Source: Alkanindiges hydrocarboniclasticus (GTDB lineage Bacteria > Pseudomonadota > Gammaproteobacteria > Pseudomonadales > Moraxellaceae). Taken from it: a stretch of DNA of 64,000 bases. The position numbers were made by a program, and so were the translations under genes. Positions within the stretch are counted from its first letter, which is position 1; each line of letters opens with the position of its first letter. Of this stretch, positions 46,381 through 54,735 are shown in pieces. The notes beneath the pieces are model-generated. The model saw only the letters and a program-made list of their open reading frames with translations, ran no database searches and was not told the DNA's origin. Where the stretch lies: NCBI RefSeq assembly GCF_001982605.1, contig NZ_MLCN01000013.1, positions 1 through 64,000 of the forward strand, given 5' to 3'.

Positions 46381-47247
46381 TTAACGTTCTTCGGTTTCCC
46401 GCACGCGCATCAGGCCTTCCTGTACGGTACTGGCCACCAGTTCGCCATTTTGCCACATGCGGCCAAAATTCAGGCCACGGGCGCTGGCTGTTACCGTGGC
46501 ATCCATGTCATGTAGCAGCCATTGATCGGCACGCACCGGCTTATGGAAATACAGGGTATGATCCAGACTGGCAGCCTGCAAATTCGGCGTCATAAAGCTG
46601 ATGCCATGCGGCATCAGGCCCGTGCCCATTAAGGCAAAGTCCGAGCTAAACGCCACAATGGCCTGATGCAGGCCTTCATCATCCGGTAGGCTGTCCCAGG
46701 TTTTCATCCAGTGTGCACGCGAGGGCGCTTCTGGCTGCGGGGTAAACGGATTAGTGACGCTCACATAGCGCATGTCGATATGACGCTCGCGCATGAAATT
46801 GACCCGCACATTTTCCGGCAGGAAGTTGACAATTGATTCCTTGAGTTCCTGCTCGGTTTTGAGCGATTCCGGTGCTGGATACTCAGGCTCGGAAGTCTGG
46901 TAATTCAAGCCTTCTTCCTGCGGCGCAAAGGAAATCATGGCCATGAAAATAATCTTGCCATGCTGCAAGGCCTTGACCTGACGGCTGACAAAGCTTTTGC
47001 CATCACGCAGGTGTTCAACCTGATAAATAATTGGTGCCTTGATATCGCCGCCATGCAGAAAATAGGCATGCAGCGAGTGGGCCGGACGATCTGTTGTCAT
47101 GGCAGCCGCACGCAGGGCCTGCCCCAGTACCTGACCACCAAACACACGTTTGCCCACAATATTACGGCTAATGCCACGGAACAGGTTTTCTTCAAGCTTC
47201 TCAAGGGTAAGTAGCTCAACCAGTTCGGTTGTTAATTGATTCATCAT
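46381..47247 (-). CDS. tesB: Acyl-CoA thioesterase II
   Basis: 288 residues, a double-hotdog thioesterase that hydrolyses medium and long acyl-CoA. VFGGQVLGQALRAA near residue 36, HSLHAYFLHGGD near 58, and ASLDHTLYFHKPVRADQWLLHD with GRMWQNGELVASTVQEGLMR near the end match TesB. The Asp/Thr/Gln catalytic set falls in the last two blocks. ATG 47247 and the next codon are both possible starts. It completes the lipid-metabolism set of the window. Confidence 0.92.
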   Translation of the reverse strand: MMNQLTTELVELLTLEKLEENLFRGISRNIVGKRVFGGQVLGQALRAAAMTTDRPAHSLHAYFLHGGDIKAPIIYQVEHLRDGKSFVSRQVKALQHGKIIFMAMISFAPQEEGLNYQTSEPEYPAPESLKTEQELKESIVNFLPENVRVNFMRERHIDMRYVSVTNPFTPQPEAPSRAHWMKTWDSLPDDEGLHQAIVAFSSDFALMGTGLMPHGISFMTPNLQAASLDHTLYFHKPVRADQWLLHDMDATVTASARGLNFGRMWQNGELVASTVQEGLMRVRETEER

Positions 47248-47367
47248 AAACCCATGTCATAACTCATGTTTTTTTGACCATAAACATAAATATGGCCAGA
47301 TACCGCCAAAAAACATGACTGTGAAGTAACTTTTGGCATTTTAGCAAAATGCATCAGGCAGTTGCTG

Positions 47368-48426
47368 CTATAACCAGTTCACCTGCTTGAGTCGATAATA
47401 CAGAAATGAGCTTAAAGTCACCATAATTAACAGCACGATAAAATAGGCAATTGGCCAGTGCAGCTCCGGCATGTTGTCAAAGTTCATGCCATAGACGCTG
47501 GAAATCAGGGTGGGAACTGCCAGAATGGCCGCCCATGACGCCAGCCGCTTGACGATTTCGTTCTGGCTTAAACTCACCTGCGCCATATGCACATCCATGG
47601 CTGATTTTTGCATTTCACTCTGGCTCTGGATAATGTCCAGCGTGCTCAGGATTTTGTCCTGAATATCCCGAAAGTAGGGAATCACTTCCTTGGGAATTAC
47701 CTTCATCAGTTCAGCCGACTGGTGTGCAATCAGGTAACAGGTCACTTCCTTGGTGGGCACCACCGCCAGATGAAAATTGGTAAGTTCTTCCTTAAGGGAA
47801 TATAGATAGACCAGTGTTTGCCGGTGAAACCTGTCGGTAAAAATATTTTGCTTGAGGTCCTGTAGCCGGTCATGCAGGTGCGCGATGGCTGGCAGATATT
47901 GCTCCACCAGACAGTTCATCAGCGCATAAAAAATATAGGCCGGGCCATGCATTACCTGATGTGGACTGGCTTCACACAGGCTGACCACCTGTCTTTCACA
48001 CAGCGCATCACTTTGCCGTACCGAAATAATATAGCGATCGGTTAAAAAGATATTGCTACTGCCAAACTCCAGCTGATCCAACTGGGTATTTTGTGTCACG
48101 GTACTAAACACCACAAACAGCGTGTCACCATAAGTTTCAATCTTGGTGCGCTGAAATAACGCCGTGGTGTCTTCAATGGCCAGTTCATGCAGGCCAAAAT
48201 CCTGCTTGATTTGCTGCAACACCTCACTTTCCGGGCGCAGCAGGTAAATCCATGCAAAATAATCCGGATGCTGCTCCAGTGCAGCCTTGACCTCAGCCAG
48301 TGCTACAGCGCCAACAGCCTTGCCGCTGGAGCGGTCATACAGCAGGCAATGCACCTCACGGGGGCTGGCAGGTTGCTCAGGCATGTGTTCATCAGGCCGG
48401 TTGGGCTGGCAGGTTTGCAGCGGCAT
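47368..48426 (-). CDS. CorA-family divalent metal transporter, copy A
   Basis: 352 residues. C-terminal two-helix pore with the YGMNF motif near residue 318, and a long soluble N-terminal domain. Inner membrane Mg2+ (or Co2+/Ni2+/Zn2+) channel. The N-terminal 25 residues are weakly supported; an ATG at 48387 (MPEQPASPREV) is an alternative start. A second, different CorA gene lies at 57592, so the two probably differ in ion or regulation. Confidence 0.87.
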   Translation of the reverse strand: MPLQTCQPNRPDEHMPEQPASPREVHCLLYDRSSGKAVGAVALAEVKAALEQHPDYFAWIYLLRPESEVLQQIKQDFGLHELAIEDTTALFQRTKIETYGDTLFVVFSTVTQNTQLDQLEFGSSNIFLTDRYIISVRQSDALCERQVVSLCEASPHQVMHGPAYIFYALMNCLVEQYLPAIAHLHDRLQDLKQNIFTDRFHRQTLVYLYSLKEELTNFHLAVVPTKEVTCYLIAHQSAELMKVIPKEVIPYFRDIQDKILSTLDIIQSQSEMQKSAMDVHMAQVSLSQNEIVKRLASWAAILAVPTLISSVYGMNFDNMPELHWPIAYFIVLLIMVTLSSFLYYRLKQVNWL

Positions 48427-48769
48427 AATCAGAAACCATTTTGCTATACAAATTTAATCCATAAAGATCAGTCTATTAAAAAAACACAAAACGTTGCGTA
48501 TAACTTTAATGGTACTGTTGTTATAGCGCGGCTGTATCATTCATTATCCAAAACGCTAATGTGATGCAGCAATATGTTATGGCATGCTTGCCCAGTGCCA
48601 AAAAGTCAGTTTTATCGACAACTGTTTCTTATTGCGGCTTTTATCGACAAATTTTATGAAAACGGTCAAGGCTTTTTGTTGAGCGCTGGGTAATAATAGG
48701 CGCAATCAACAAATGCATTGCTTGAACAAGCAACATTGAACCAGCAGAATCAGCAGGCAGGATTATTGA
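48427..48769 (+). promoter_or_regulatory. Upstream region of plsB with direct repeat and palindrome
   Basis: No gene seen in this 343-base gap. TTTTATCGACAA occurs at 48611-48622 and again at 48640-48651, 29 bases apart. A perfect 16-bp palindrome TTGCTTGAACAAGCAA lies at 48718-48733, 37 bases before the plsB ATG. Both look like protein-binding sites and may control plsB. The left end should hold the CorA promoter. Confidence 0.5.
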
Positions 48770-51367
48770 ATGGCAAAGAAGAATAGTTTTTCCCAGATGT
48801 ATCGTCGGGTTTCAGGCAAGCTGCTGAGTACATTTGTTACCCCGCAACTTCTGGGTGAATCATTTGCAACGGATAAACTGTCCACCAGTGCAAAAGAACA
48901 GGATATTCCGGCTGCCGTGGATGCCCAGAACGGCTCCAGCCCCGCCCAGCCGGTTTGCTATATCCTGCAAAATTATTCGCGCAGTAATGCACTGGTGCTC
49001 GATAGCGAAACCCGCCGCCTTGAGCTGCCTGCTGCACTGGATAGCATGGACAGCCAGCTTTTAAATGAAGATGCGTCCATTATCTTTTTGCAGCAACGGG
49101 CACAACGCAATAATTTTTATCCTAATAACTATACCTTTCCCCCTCGCCTGCTCAGGCTGATTGAAGTACTGGAAAAAAACCCGGAGCTGGATATCCAGTT
49201 GGTGCCAGTGACTGTATTGTGGGGCCGTGCGCCTGAAAAAGAAGAATCCTGGTTCAAGCTGCTGGTGACCGACTCATGGGCCACGCCCAGTGCGCTCAAG
49301 CAACTGGTCAATATTGGCGTACATGGCCGCCAGACTTATCTTGAGTTTCACGAAGCGCGTTCCTTGCGCCAGATGCTGAATGAAGCCTTGGTCAAGTATC
49401 CCAACCTTGCCCCGGCCACTTATATTGTCAGTGACCTGACCGAATATCTGGCCAAGCAGCGTGAAGTGATTCTGGGGCCGGATTTGTCTGACCGCCGCAA
49501 TGTGGTCAGTGGCCTGATTCAGTCCCGTGATATACAAAGTGCACTCAAGCAGGAAGTTATCCGCAGCAACATTACACCGACTCAGGCTGAGCAAATGGCA
49601 GCAGGTTATCTGGACGAAATTGTTTCTGATTACTCGCCATCCAGCGTGCGGGTGTTTGAGCGTGGGCTGGCCTGGCTGTGGACCCAGTTATATGACGGGG
49701 TAGAGGTGCATCACTTCCAGACTGTGCGTGAACTGGCCGAAAAATACGAAATTATTTATACCCCATGCCATCGTAGCCATATCGACTATTTGCTGATGTC
49801 GTATGTAATTTACAAGCGCGGCCTGATGATTCCCTATATTGCAGCGGGTGATAACCTGAACCTGCCGTTGCTGGGGCAGTTCCTGCGCGGTGGCGGTGCT
49901 TTCTTTATCCGTCGTTCGTTTAAGGGCCTTGAGCTGTATAGCGCGGTACTCAAGGAATACCTGCACAGCATTCTGGTACGCAATACCCCGCTGGAATACT
50001 TTATTGAAGGCGGCCGTTCGCGTACAGGACGCCTGCTACGGCCACGTACCGGTATGCTGGCCATGACCATTCACAGCAAGCTGCGTGGCGGTGGCAAGCC
50101 CGTGGTGTTTATTCCCACCTATTTTGGCTATGAGCGCCTGATGGAAGGCGGTACTTATGTGGGCGAAATGCAGGGCAAGCCCAAGGAAGCCGAGTCGATT
50201 TTCGGCCTGATTCAGGCAGCACGCAAGATTGAGCGGATTTTTGGCAAGGTGCATGTCAGCTTTGGCGAACCGGTGTTTTTGGATCAAATGCTGGCACGGC
50301 ATAATGCTGACAAGATTCGCCTCACCAGCAATGATCAGCCGTTGCCGGAAGAAGCCTCTGCCGCAGTCAATGCAGTGGCTGAAGAAATCATGCAGAACAT
50401 CAACCGGGCTGCCGTGATTAATCCGGTATCGCTGCTGTCGCTGGTACTGCTGTCCACGCCCAAGCATGCACTGGATGAAGAAGTCTGCATCAAGCAGCTG
50501 GACATTTACCGCCGTCTGGTTGAAATGGCCCCATATGATGAGCGCGTTGAAGTCACATCCCTGCCGGGCAAGGAAATTATTGGCTATGGCCTTAAGCTCA
50601 AACTGATCAAGCGCGTGCATCATGTACTGGGCGATATTATTGCCATTGAAGACAATCAGGCTGTGCTGCTGACCTACTTCCGCAACAACATTTTGCACCT
50701 GTTTATCCTGCCGTCACTGATTGCCTCATTGGTACAGCACAATGGCAAAATCATCCGTGAAGATATCAACAGTGTGATCCAGACCCTGTATCCATTCCTG
50801 AAAGCCGAGCTGTTCCTCAAATGGGATGCAGATCATTTGCCGGATGTAATTGACCATGTGGTGGAAGCGCTGATTGGTTGCGAACTGATTATGGATGATG
50901 GCCGTGGCACCCTGTACAGCCCTGCGCCGAACAGCGAAAGCTATAACCAGCTCAGTGTACTGGCCACGCCGGTCAAGCAAAGTCTGGAACGCTACTTCAT
51001 GACGCTGGCATTGTTACGGCAACGCGGATCTGGCCGGGTGACTTCACGGCAAATTGAGGACTTAAGCCACCTGCTGGGCCAGCGCTTATCCGTCCTGTAT
51101 GAGTTCAATTCGCCAGAATTCTTTGATAAGACCCTGTTCCAGAGCTTTATTGGCGCCCTGACCCAGCTGGGTTACATCCGTCTGGACGAGAATCAGGTGC
51201 TCTATTTTGATGAAGGCCTGATTAACATGGCGGACAACGCCCGTCTGGTGCTGGATGAAGACACCATGAATCATTTACAGCACATCACCAACTTTAGCGA
51301 TGAAGAAGTGATTGCTGCCATTGCTGCACTGGAAAAACAAAAATCCCGCCGCAAGCGCAACAAGTAA
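48770..51367 (+). CDS. plsB: Glycerol-3-phosphate 1-O-acyltransferase
   Basis: 865 residues. First committed step of phospholipid synthesis at the inner membrane, using acyl-CoA or acyl-ACP. Motif I is HRSHIDYLLMSYV with the catalytic His near residue 334; RRSFKGLELYSAV, YFIEGGRSRTGR and VFIPTYFGYERLMEG are motifs II-IV. Large C-terminal domain as in E. coli PlsB (807). Terminator follows. Possible operator elements lie upstream. Confidence 0.96.
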   Translation: MAKKNSFSQMYRRVSGKLLSTFVTPQLLGESFATDKLSTSAKEQDIPAAVDAQNGSSPAQPVCYILQNYSRSNALVLDSETRRLELPAALDSMDSQLLNEDASIIFLQQRAQRNNFYPNNYTFPPRLLRLIEVLEKNPELDIQLVPVTVLWGRAPEKEESWFKLLVTDSWATPSALKQLVNIGVHGRQTYLEFHEARSLRQMLNEALVKYPNLAPATYIVSDLTEYLAKQREVILGPDLSDRRNVVSGLIQSRDIQSALKQEVIRSNITPTQAEQMAAGYLDEIVSDYSPSSVRVFERGLAWLWTQLYDGVEVHHFQTVRELAEKYEIIYTPCHRSHIDYLLMSYVIYKRGLMIPYIAAGDNLNLPLLGQFLRGGGAFFIRRSFKGLELYSAVLKEYLHSILVRNTPLEYFIEGGRSRTGRLLRPRTGMLAMTIHSKLRGGGKPVVFIPTYFGYERLMEGGTYVGEMQGKPKEAESIFGLIQAARKIERIFGKVHVSFGEPVFLDQMLARHNADKIRLTSNDQPLPEEASAAVNAVAEEIMQNINRAAVINPVSLLSLVLLSTPKHALDEEVCIKQLDIYRRLVEMAPYDERVEVTSLPGKEIIGYGLKLKLIKRVHHVLGDIIAIEDNQAVLLTYFRNNILHLFILPSLIASLVQHNGKIIREDINSVIQTLYPFLKAELFLKWDADHLPDVIDHVVEALIGCELIMDDGRGTLYSPAPNSESYNQLSVLATPVKQSLERYFMTLALLRQRGSGRVTSRQIEDLSHLLGQRLSVLYEFNSPEFFDKTLFQSFIGALTQLGYIRLDENQVLYFDEGLINMADNARLVLDEDTMNHLQHITNFSDEEVIAAIAALEKQKSRRKRNK

Positions 51368-51422
51368 TGGTGTCAGGTTAAAAACGTGGCATTGACCCCT
51401 GCTTGCTGCAACCTGACGCCAT

Positions 51423-51460
51423 AAAAAATCCCCTTGCTATATTGCCAAGGGGATTTTTTA
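51423..51460 (+). terminator. Terminator after plsB
   Basis: AAAAAATCCCCTTG and CAAGGGGATTTTTT pair over 14 bp around a 9-base loop, usable in both directions. A weaker repeat, GTCAGGTT/AACCTGAC (51372-51379/51410-51417), precedes it. Confidence 0.88.
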
Positions 51461-51488
51461 TTGATGACGTTACTAGCTAACGATGAGG

Positions 51489-52481
51489 TTATTCACCTCT
51501 GGTTTTGCACTCTGGTTCCTGCGGATTTTGCTGGCAACGCAAGCGCTTGAGCAGATTCATCATTTTGGGATGATAAATCTGGTTTTGCACAAACTCGAGC
51601 CGCATCTGACGGATCAGGCGAAAGTATCCCACTTGGTCATCGGCAGGAATATCAAACCAGTAGCGCGCGGGCACCTTGTTGTCGTAATACTGGATTTTTT
51701 TCATTAGCCGTGGGGATTGCGATGCAAACCATGCCCGGCTTTGTATCCCAAAGGTCTTGGGAAATGCATTCTGGTGCGCAATCACATTCATGGTCATAAA
51801 GCTGATCGGAAAGCGAGCAATGCCACCCTTGTTGCCCAGTGCCCGATACAGCTCAAAAGCTTCAAAGGAATAACTAGGTAAGGGCACAATATCAACTTTT
51901 GGGTCCTGCACTTTCAGGATAGCAGTATCCACTTCCATGAGCACAGGCTCACCACCCACGCGTTCAATCATGCGCCGCTGTACTGGATCACTGGCCAGCA
52001 CGCCCACCCGCTTGCCTTCAATTTTAATCAGGCTGCTGACACTACGATCCTTCACGGTTAGGTAAGCAGAACCAATGGGAATGGCCCCCAGTGCTTCATG
52101 GCCATTTTCTACCATTTCAGGGGCCAGTTTGGGATGACCCAGCAGCAGCAACAGGTTACGTGCTACGGTATTGCTGGGTATGGCACCAACCGCATTGATT
52201 GAACCCGTAAACTTGTTAAATTCACGGGTACTAAAGCTGGTGGCGCTGATTGCATCACACTTGCCCTGCTTATAATCACTGATTGCCTTTTCTTCCTTGT
52301 TATAGGCTTTAAGATCAATCATGACTGACCATTTCTGGGCAGCCAGTGCATAATCCTTCATAAAAGCATAATAATCACCAGAAGTACCGCTCAGGTCAAA
52401 CACACACAGGGTCTGGGCCTGGGCAGTACTGGTGGTTGCAACACTGCCTGCCAATAATACCGATGACAGGGCAAACCTCAA
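51489..52481 (-). CDS. Periplasmic solute-binding-like protein, DUF6091 type, copy 1
   Basis: 330 residues with an N-terminal signal sequence ending near AQA at residue 23. The mature protein resembles Moraxellaceae periplasmic proteins annotated as putative solute-binding (DUF6091-like): LCVFDLSGTSGDYYAFMKDYA at the start, GAIPIGSAYLTVKDRS in the middle, and the C-terminal Cys motif LKRLRCQQ...EC. Four conserved Cys suggest two disulfides. The start appears to be TTG at 52481 after AAGGAA. It lies downstream of a close paralog on the same strand; no transporter genes are adjacent. Confidence 0.75.
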   Translation of the reverse strand: MRFALSSVLLAGSVATTSTAQAQTLCVFDLSGTSGDYYAFMKDYALAAQKWSVMIDLKAYNKEEKAISDYKQGKCDAISATSFSTREFNKFTGSINAVGAIPSNTVARNLLLLLGHPKLAPEMVENGHEALGAIPIGSAYLTVKDRSVSSLIKIEGKRVGVLASDPVQRRMIERVGGEPVLMEVDTAILKVQDPKVDIVPLPSYSFEAFELYRALGNKGGIARFPISFMTMNVIAHQNAFPKTFGIQSRAWFASQSPRLMKKIQYYDNKVPARYWFDIPADDQVGYFRLIRQMRLEFVQNQIYHPKMMNLLKRLRCQQNPQEPECKTRGE

Positions 52482-52588
52482 AAATTCCTTTTTTTTCAGT
52501 GGCTGCGCTAATTGAAATTTCCGTTGAAAAAATTCATCTTCCCTCGCTACGGCTGTTATTTATCTTTTTTCTGTTATTCATCCTGCGA

Positions 52589-53596
52589 TTACTCATCCTT
52601 CAAGGCGCACTCATAATTAGTGGCATCCTGCTGGCAACGCAGGCGTTTTAACAGGCTCATCATGCGAGGGTTATAAGTCTTATTTTGCACAAATTCAATA
52701 CGCATCTGGCGCAAAATACGCAAATAGCCCACTTGGTCTTCACTTGGAATATCAAACCAGTATTTTGTAGGAACACTAGCGTCATCCCGTGCTACCTTAC
52801 TCATCAGGCGTGGGGCCTGACTGGAAAACCAGCTACGGCTTTTCTGGCCAAAGCCTGCCGGATAGGCACTTTTCTTTAAAATCAGGTTAAGCGACATAAA
52901 GCTTAAGGGAAAGCGCGCTACCCCGCCATTGGCACCCATGGAACGATAGACTTCCAGTGGAATGAAAGCCATGCTGGGAGCAGGTAAAATATCAATTTGT
53001 CCAGCCTCAAACTTGTTGCCGGCATTATCAATGGTCATCAATACCGGCTTGGCACCGACCTTGATGGCCATGCGGCGCTGTACCGGATCAACCTCAAGCA
53101 CACCAATGCGCTTGTTTTCAATCTTGGCCAGTGTATTGGTGGTGCGATCCTTGGTGGTCAAATAGGCAGAGCCAATAGGAATAATGCCCGCAGCTTCATA
53201 ATCGCCTTCAACCATGTCGCCCGCCACCTTGGGGTTTCCCATCAGTAACATCAGGTTGCGCGCAATCACGTTGCTGGGAATGGCCCCAATGGCATTGATT
53301 GAACCGGTATAGCTGTTAAAGTTACGGGTAACAAAGCTGGTTGCCACCAGCCCATCACACTGCCCGGCCTTAAAATCCTGAAGGGCCGCACCTTCATTAC
53401 TATACGGCTTGAGGGTAATGTCCACATTCCATTTTTTGGCAGTCAGCACGTAGTCTTTCATGAGCGCATAGTTATCGCCAGAAGCCCCACCAAGGTCAAA
53501 CGCACAGATGGTTTGTGCACTTGCGCTGCTCATTAGCCCCAAAAGACCAGTCAGTACCAGCAGGTTTTTTACTGACGATTTACCTTTTTTATCCAT
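52589..53596 (-). CDS. Periplasmic solute-binding-like protein, DUF6091 type, copy 2
   Basis: 335 residues, paralogous along its whole length to copy 1. Signal peptide with Lys-rich n-region (MDKKGKSSVKN) and cleavage near SASA at residue 27. Shared blocks: GASGDNYALMKDY, IPIGSAYLTTKDR, KRIGVLEVDPVQRRM, YWFDIPSEDQVGYLRILRQMR and LKRLRCQQ. AGGGA before the ATG is a better start site than in copy 1, so this is probably the first gene of the pair. Ligand unknown. Confidence 0.78.
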   Translation of the reverse strand: MDKKGKSSVKNLLVLTGLLGLMSSASAQTICAFDLGGASGDNYALMKDYVLTAKKWNVDITLKPYSNEGAALQDFKAGQCDGLVATSFVTRNFNSYTGSINAIGAIPSNVIARNLMLLMGNPKVAGDMVEGDYEAAGIIPIGSAYLTTKDRTTNTLAKIENKRIGVLEVDPVQRRMAIKVGAKPVLMTIDNAGNKFEAGQIDILPAPSMAFIPLEVYRSMGANGGVARFPLSFMSLNLILKKSAYPAGFGQKSRSWFSSQAPRLMSKVARDDASVPTKYWFDIPSEDQVGYLRILRQMRIEFVQNKTYNPRMMSLLKRLRCQQDATNYECALKDE

Positions 53597-53884
53597 GATA
53601 GCAAGTCCCTATCTTGTTGTTCCGTGTAGCCCATTACACGCGGTATTAAAAGTATCCCCGGCTTCTCTGCACTGGCCATTTCCTGACCTGCTTAATCCGG
53701 TTTGCTATCACCGAAATCTTTTCCCCGGGATTAATCCTGTCATTGATTAGCAGCAATAAAAAGATACTGTTGCTAACCCCCAATCAAAAACCAAATCCAT
53801 TCACATTGCAAGTGCAAAAACCACCCATATTTATCAAAAAAACAGTCAAACTGCTGGACAGGTATTTGTTTTACCAATAATCAT

Positions 53885-54706
53885 TTAGTGTCTGTTTTCG
53901 CTGGATAATGCCAGAATCATGCTATAGCCGTCCTGATAACCCGGGTATTTCAACCGGTAGCCGCTTTGAGTTAAACCATGGCAATGCAACCGTTTTCCAG
54001 TAACGGGTGCTTCAGTAGCCCGCACATGTTCAAGCCCCTGTTGCTGTGCCAGATAAGCCAGCACCTCATGTTGCAGGCTGGGCTGCATGTCTGTCGCCAG
54101 ATACAGGGGTTCAGGTACAGCGCAGGTCGTCAGATGGGCCAGAAATCCTGCAAGGTCATCACTGTGTATACGGTTAGTCCACTGGTTGTGCTTGACGGGT
54201 TTTCCCTGTTTCACCCAGTCAATCAGCCGCAAGCGCCCCGGTCCATAAATCCCACTGGGCCGTACGATACTCAGGGTGCTGCCCCATGTATTAAACCAGT
54301 GCTGCTCGGCCTGCCATAATACCTGAGCAGTGGGCGTATCCGGCTGTGCTGGCGTGCTTTCATCCATCCACTCGCCCTGTCCACTGCCGTATACACTACT
54401 GGACGATATAAAAACCACACGCTGCACCGGATGCTGCCGCAGTGCCTGATGCAGTGGCGCAATGCTGTCTATAAAAATATGCCGGTAGCTGTCAGCCGTT
54501 CTTTCATCGGGGGTCAGCACAACATAAACCCAGTCTACGGGAGACAGTTGATCCAGACTGGCCTGATGGACCGTCTGTGTTATTGAGGTTACTCCTGCTA
54601 TGGATCGGGAGCGCCGGCTAAGACCAGTTACCTGATGGCCCATGGCGACCAGATTTGTCGCAAGCAGGCTGCCAATGCTGCCCAGCCCTACAATCAACAC
54701 ATGCAT
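53885..54706 (-). CDS. NAD(P)-dependent SDR-like protein (YeeZ type)
   Basis: 273 residues. Rossmann motif GLGSIGSLLA at residues 7-16, atypical SDR5-like. The active-site block is FISSSSVYGSGQG near 99, then RPSGIYGPGR near 147; the usual YxxxK Lys is not obvious, so it may act as a NAD(P)-binding reductase-like protein rather than a classic epimerase. It diverges from recG with only 29 bases between start codons, so their promoters overlap the opposite coding region. Confidence 0.75.
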   Translation of the reverse strand: MHVLIVGLGSIGSLLATNLVAMGHQVTGLSRRSRSIAGVTSITQTVHQASLDQLSPVDWVYVVLTPDERTADSYRHIFIDSIAPLHQALRQHPVQRVVFISSSSVYGSGQGEWMDESTPAQPDTPTAQVLWQAEQHWFNTWGSTLSIVRPSGIYGPGRLRLIDWVKQGKPVKHNQWTNRIHSDDLAGFLAHLTTCAVPEPLYLATDMQPSLQHEVLAYLAQQQGLEHVRATEAPVTGKRLHCHGLTQSGYRLKYPGYQDGYSMILALSSENRH

Positions 54707-54735
54707 TTTTCATCAACTGCCATTACACTTTGCGC

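Noticed and set aside
53597-53884. Regulator site upstream of the tandem periplasmic proteins
   Set aside because: I looked for palindromes or repeats in this gap and found none beyond short chance matches.
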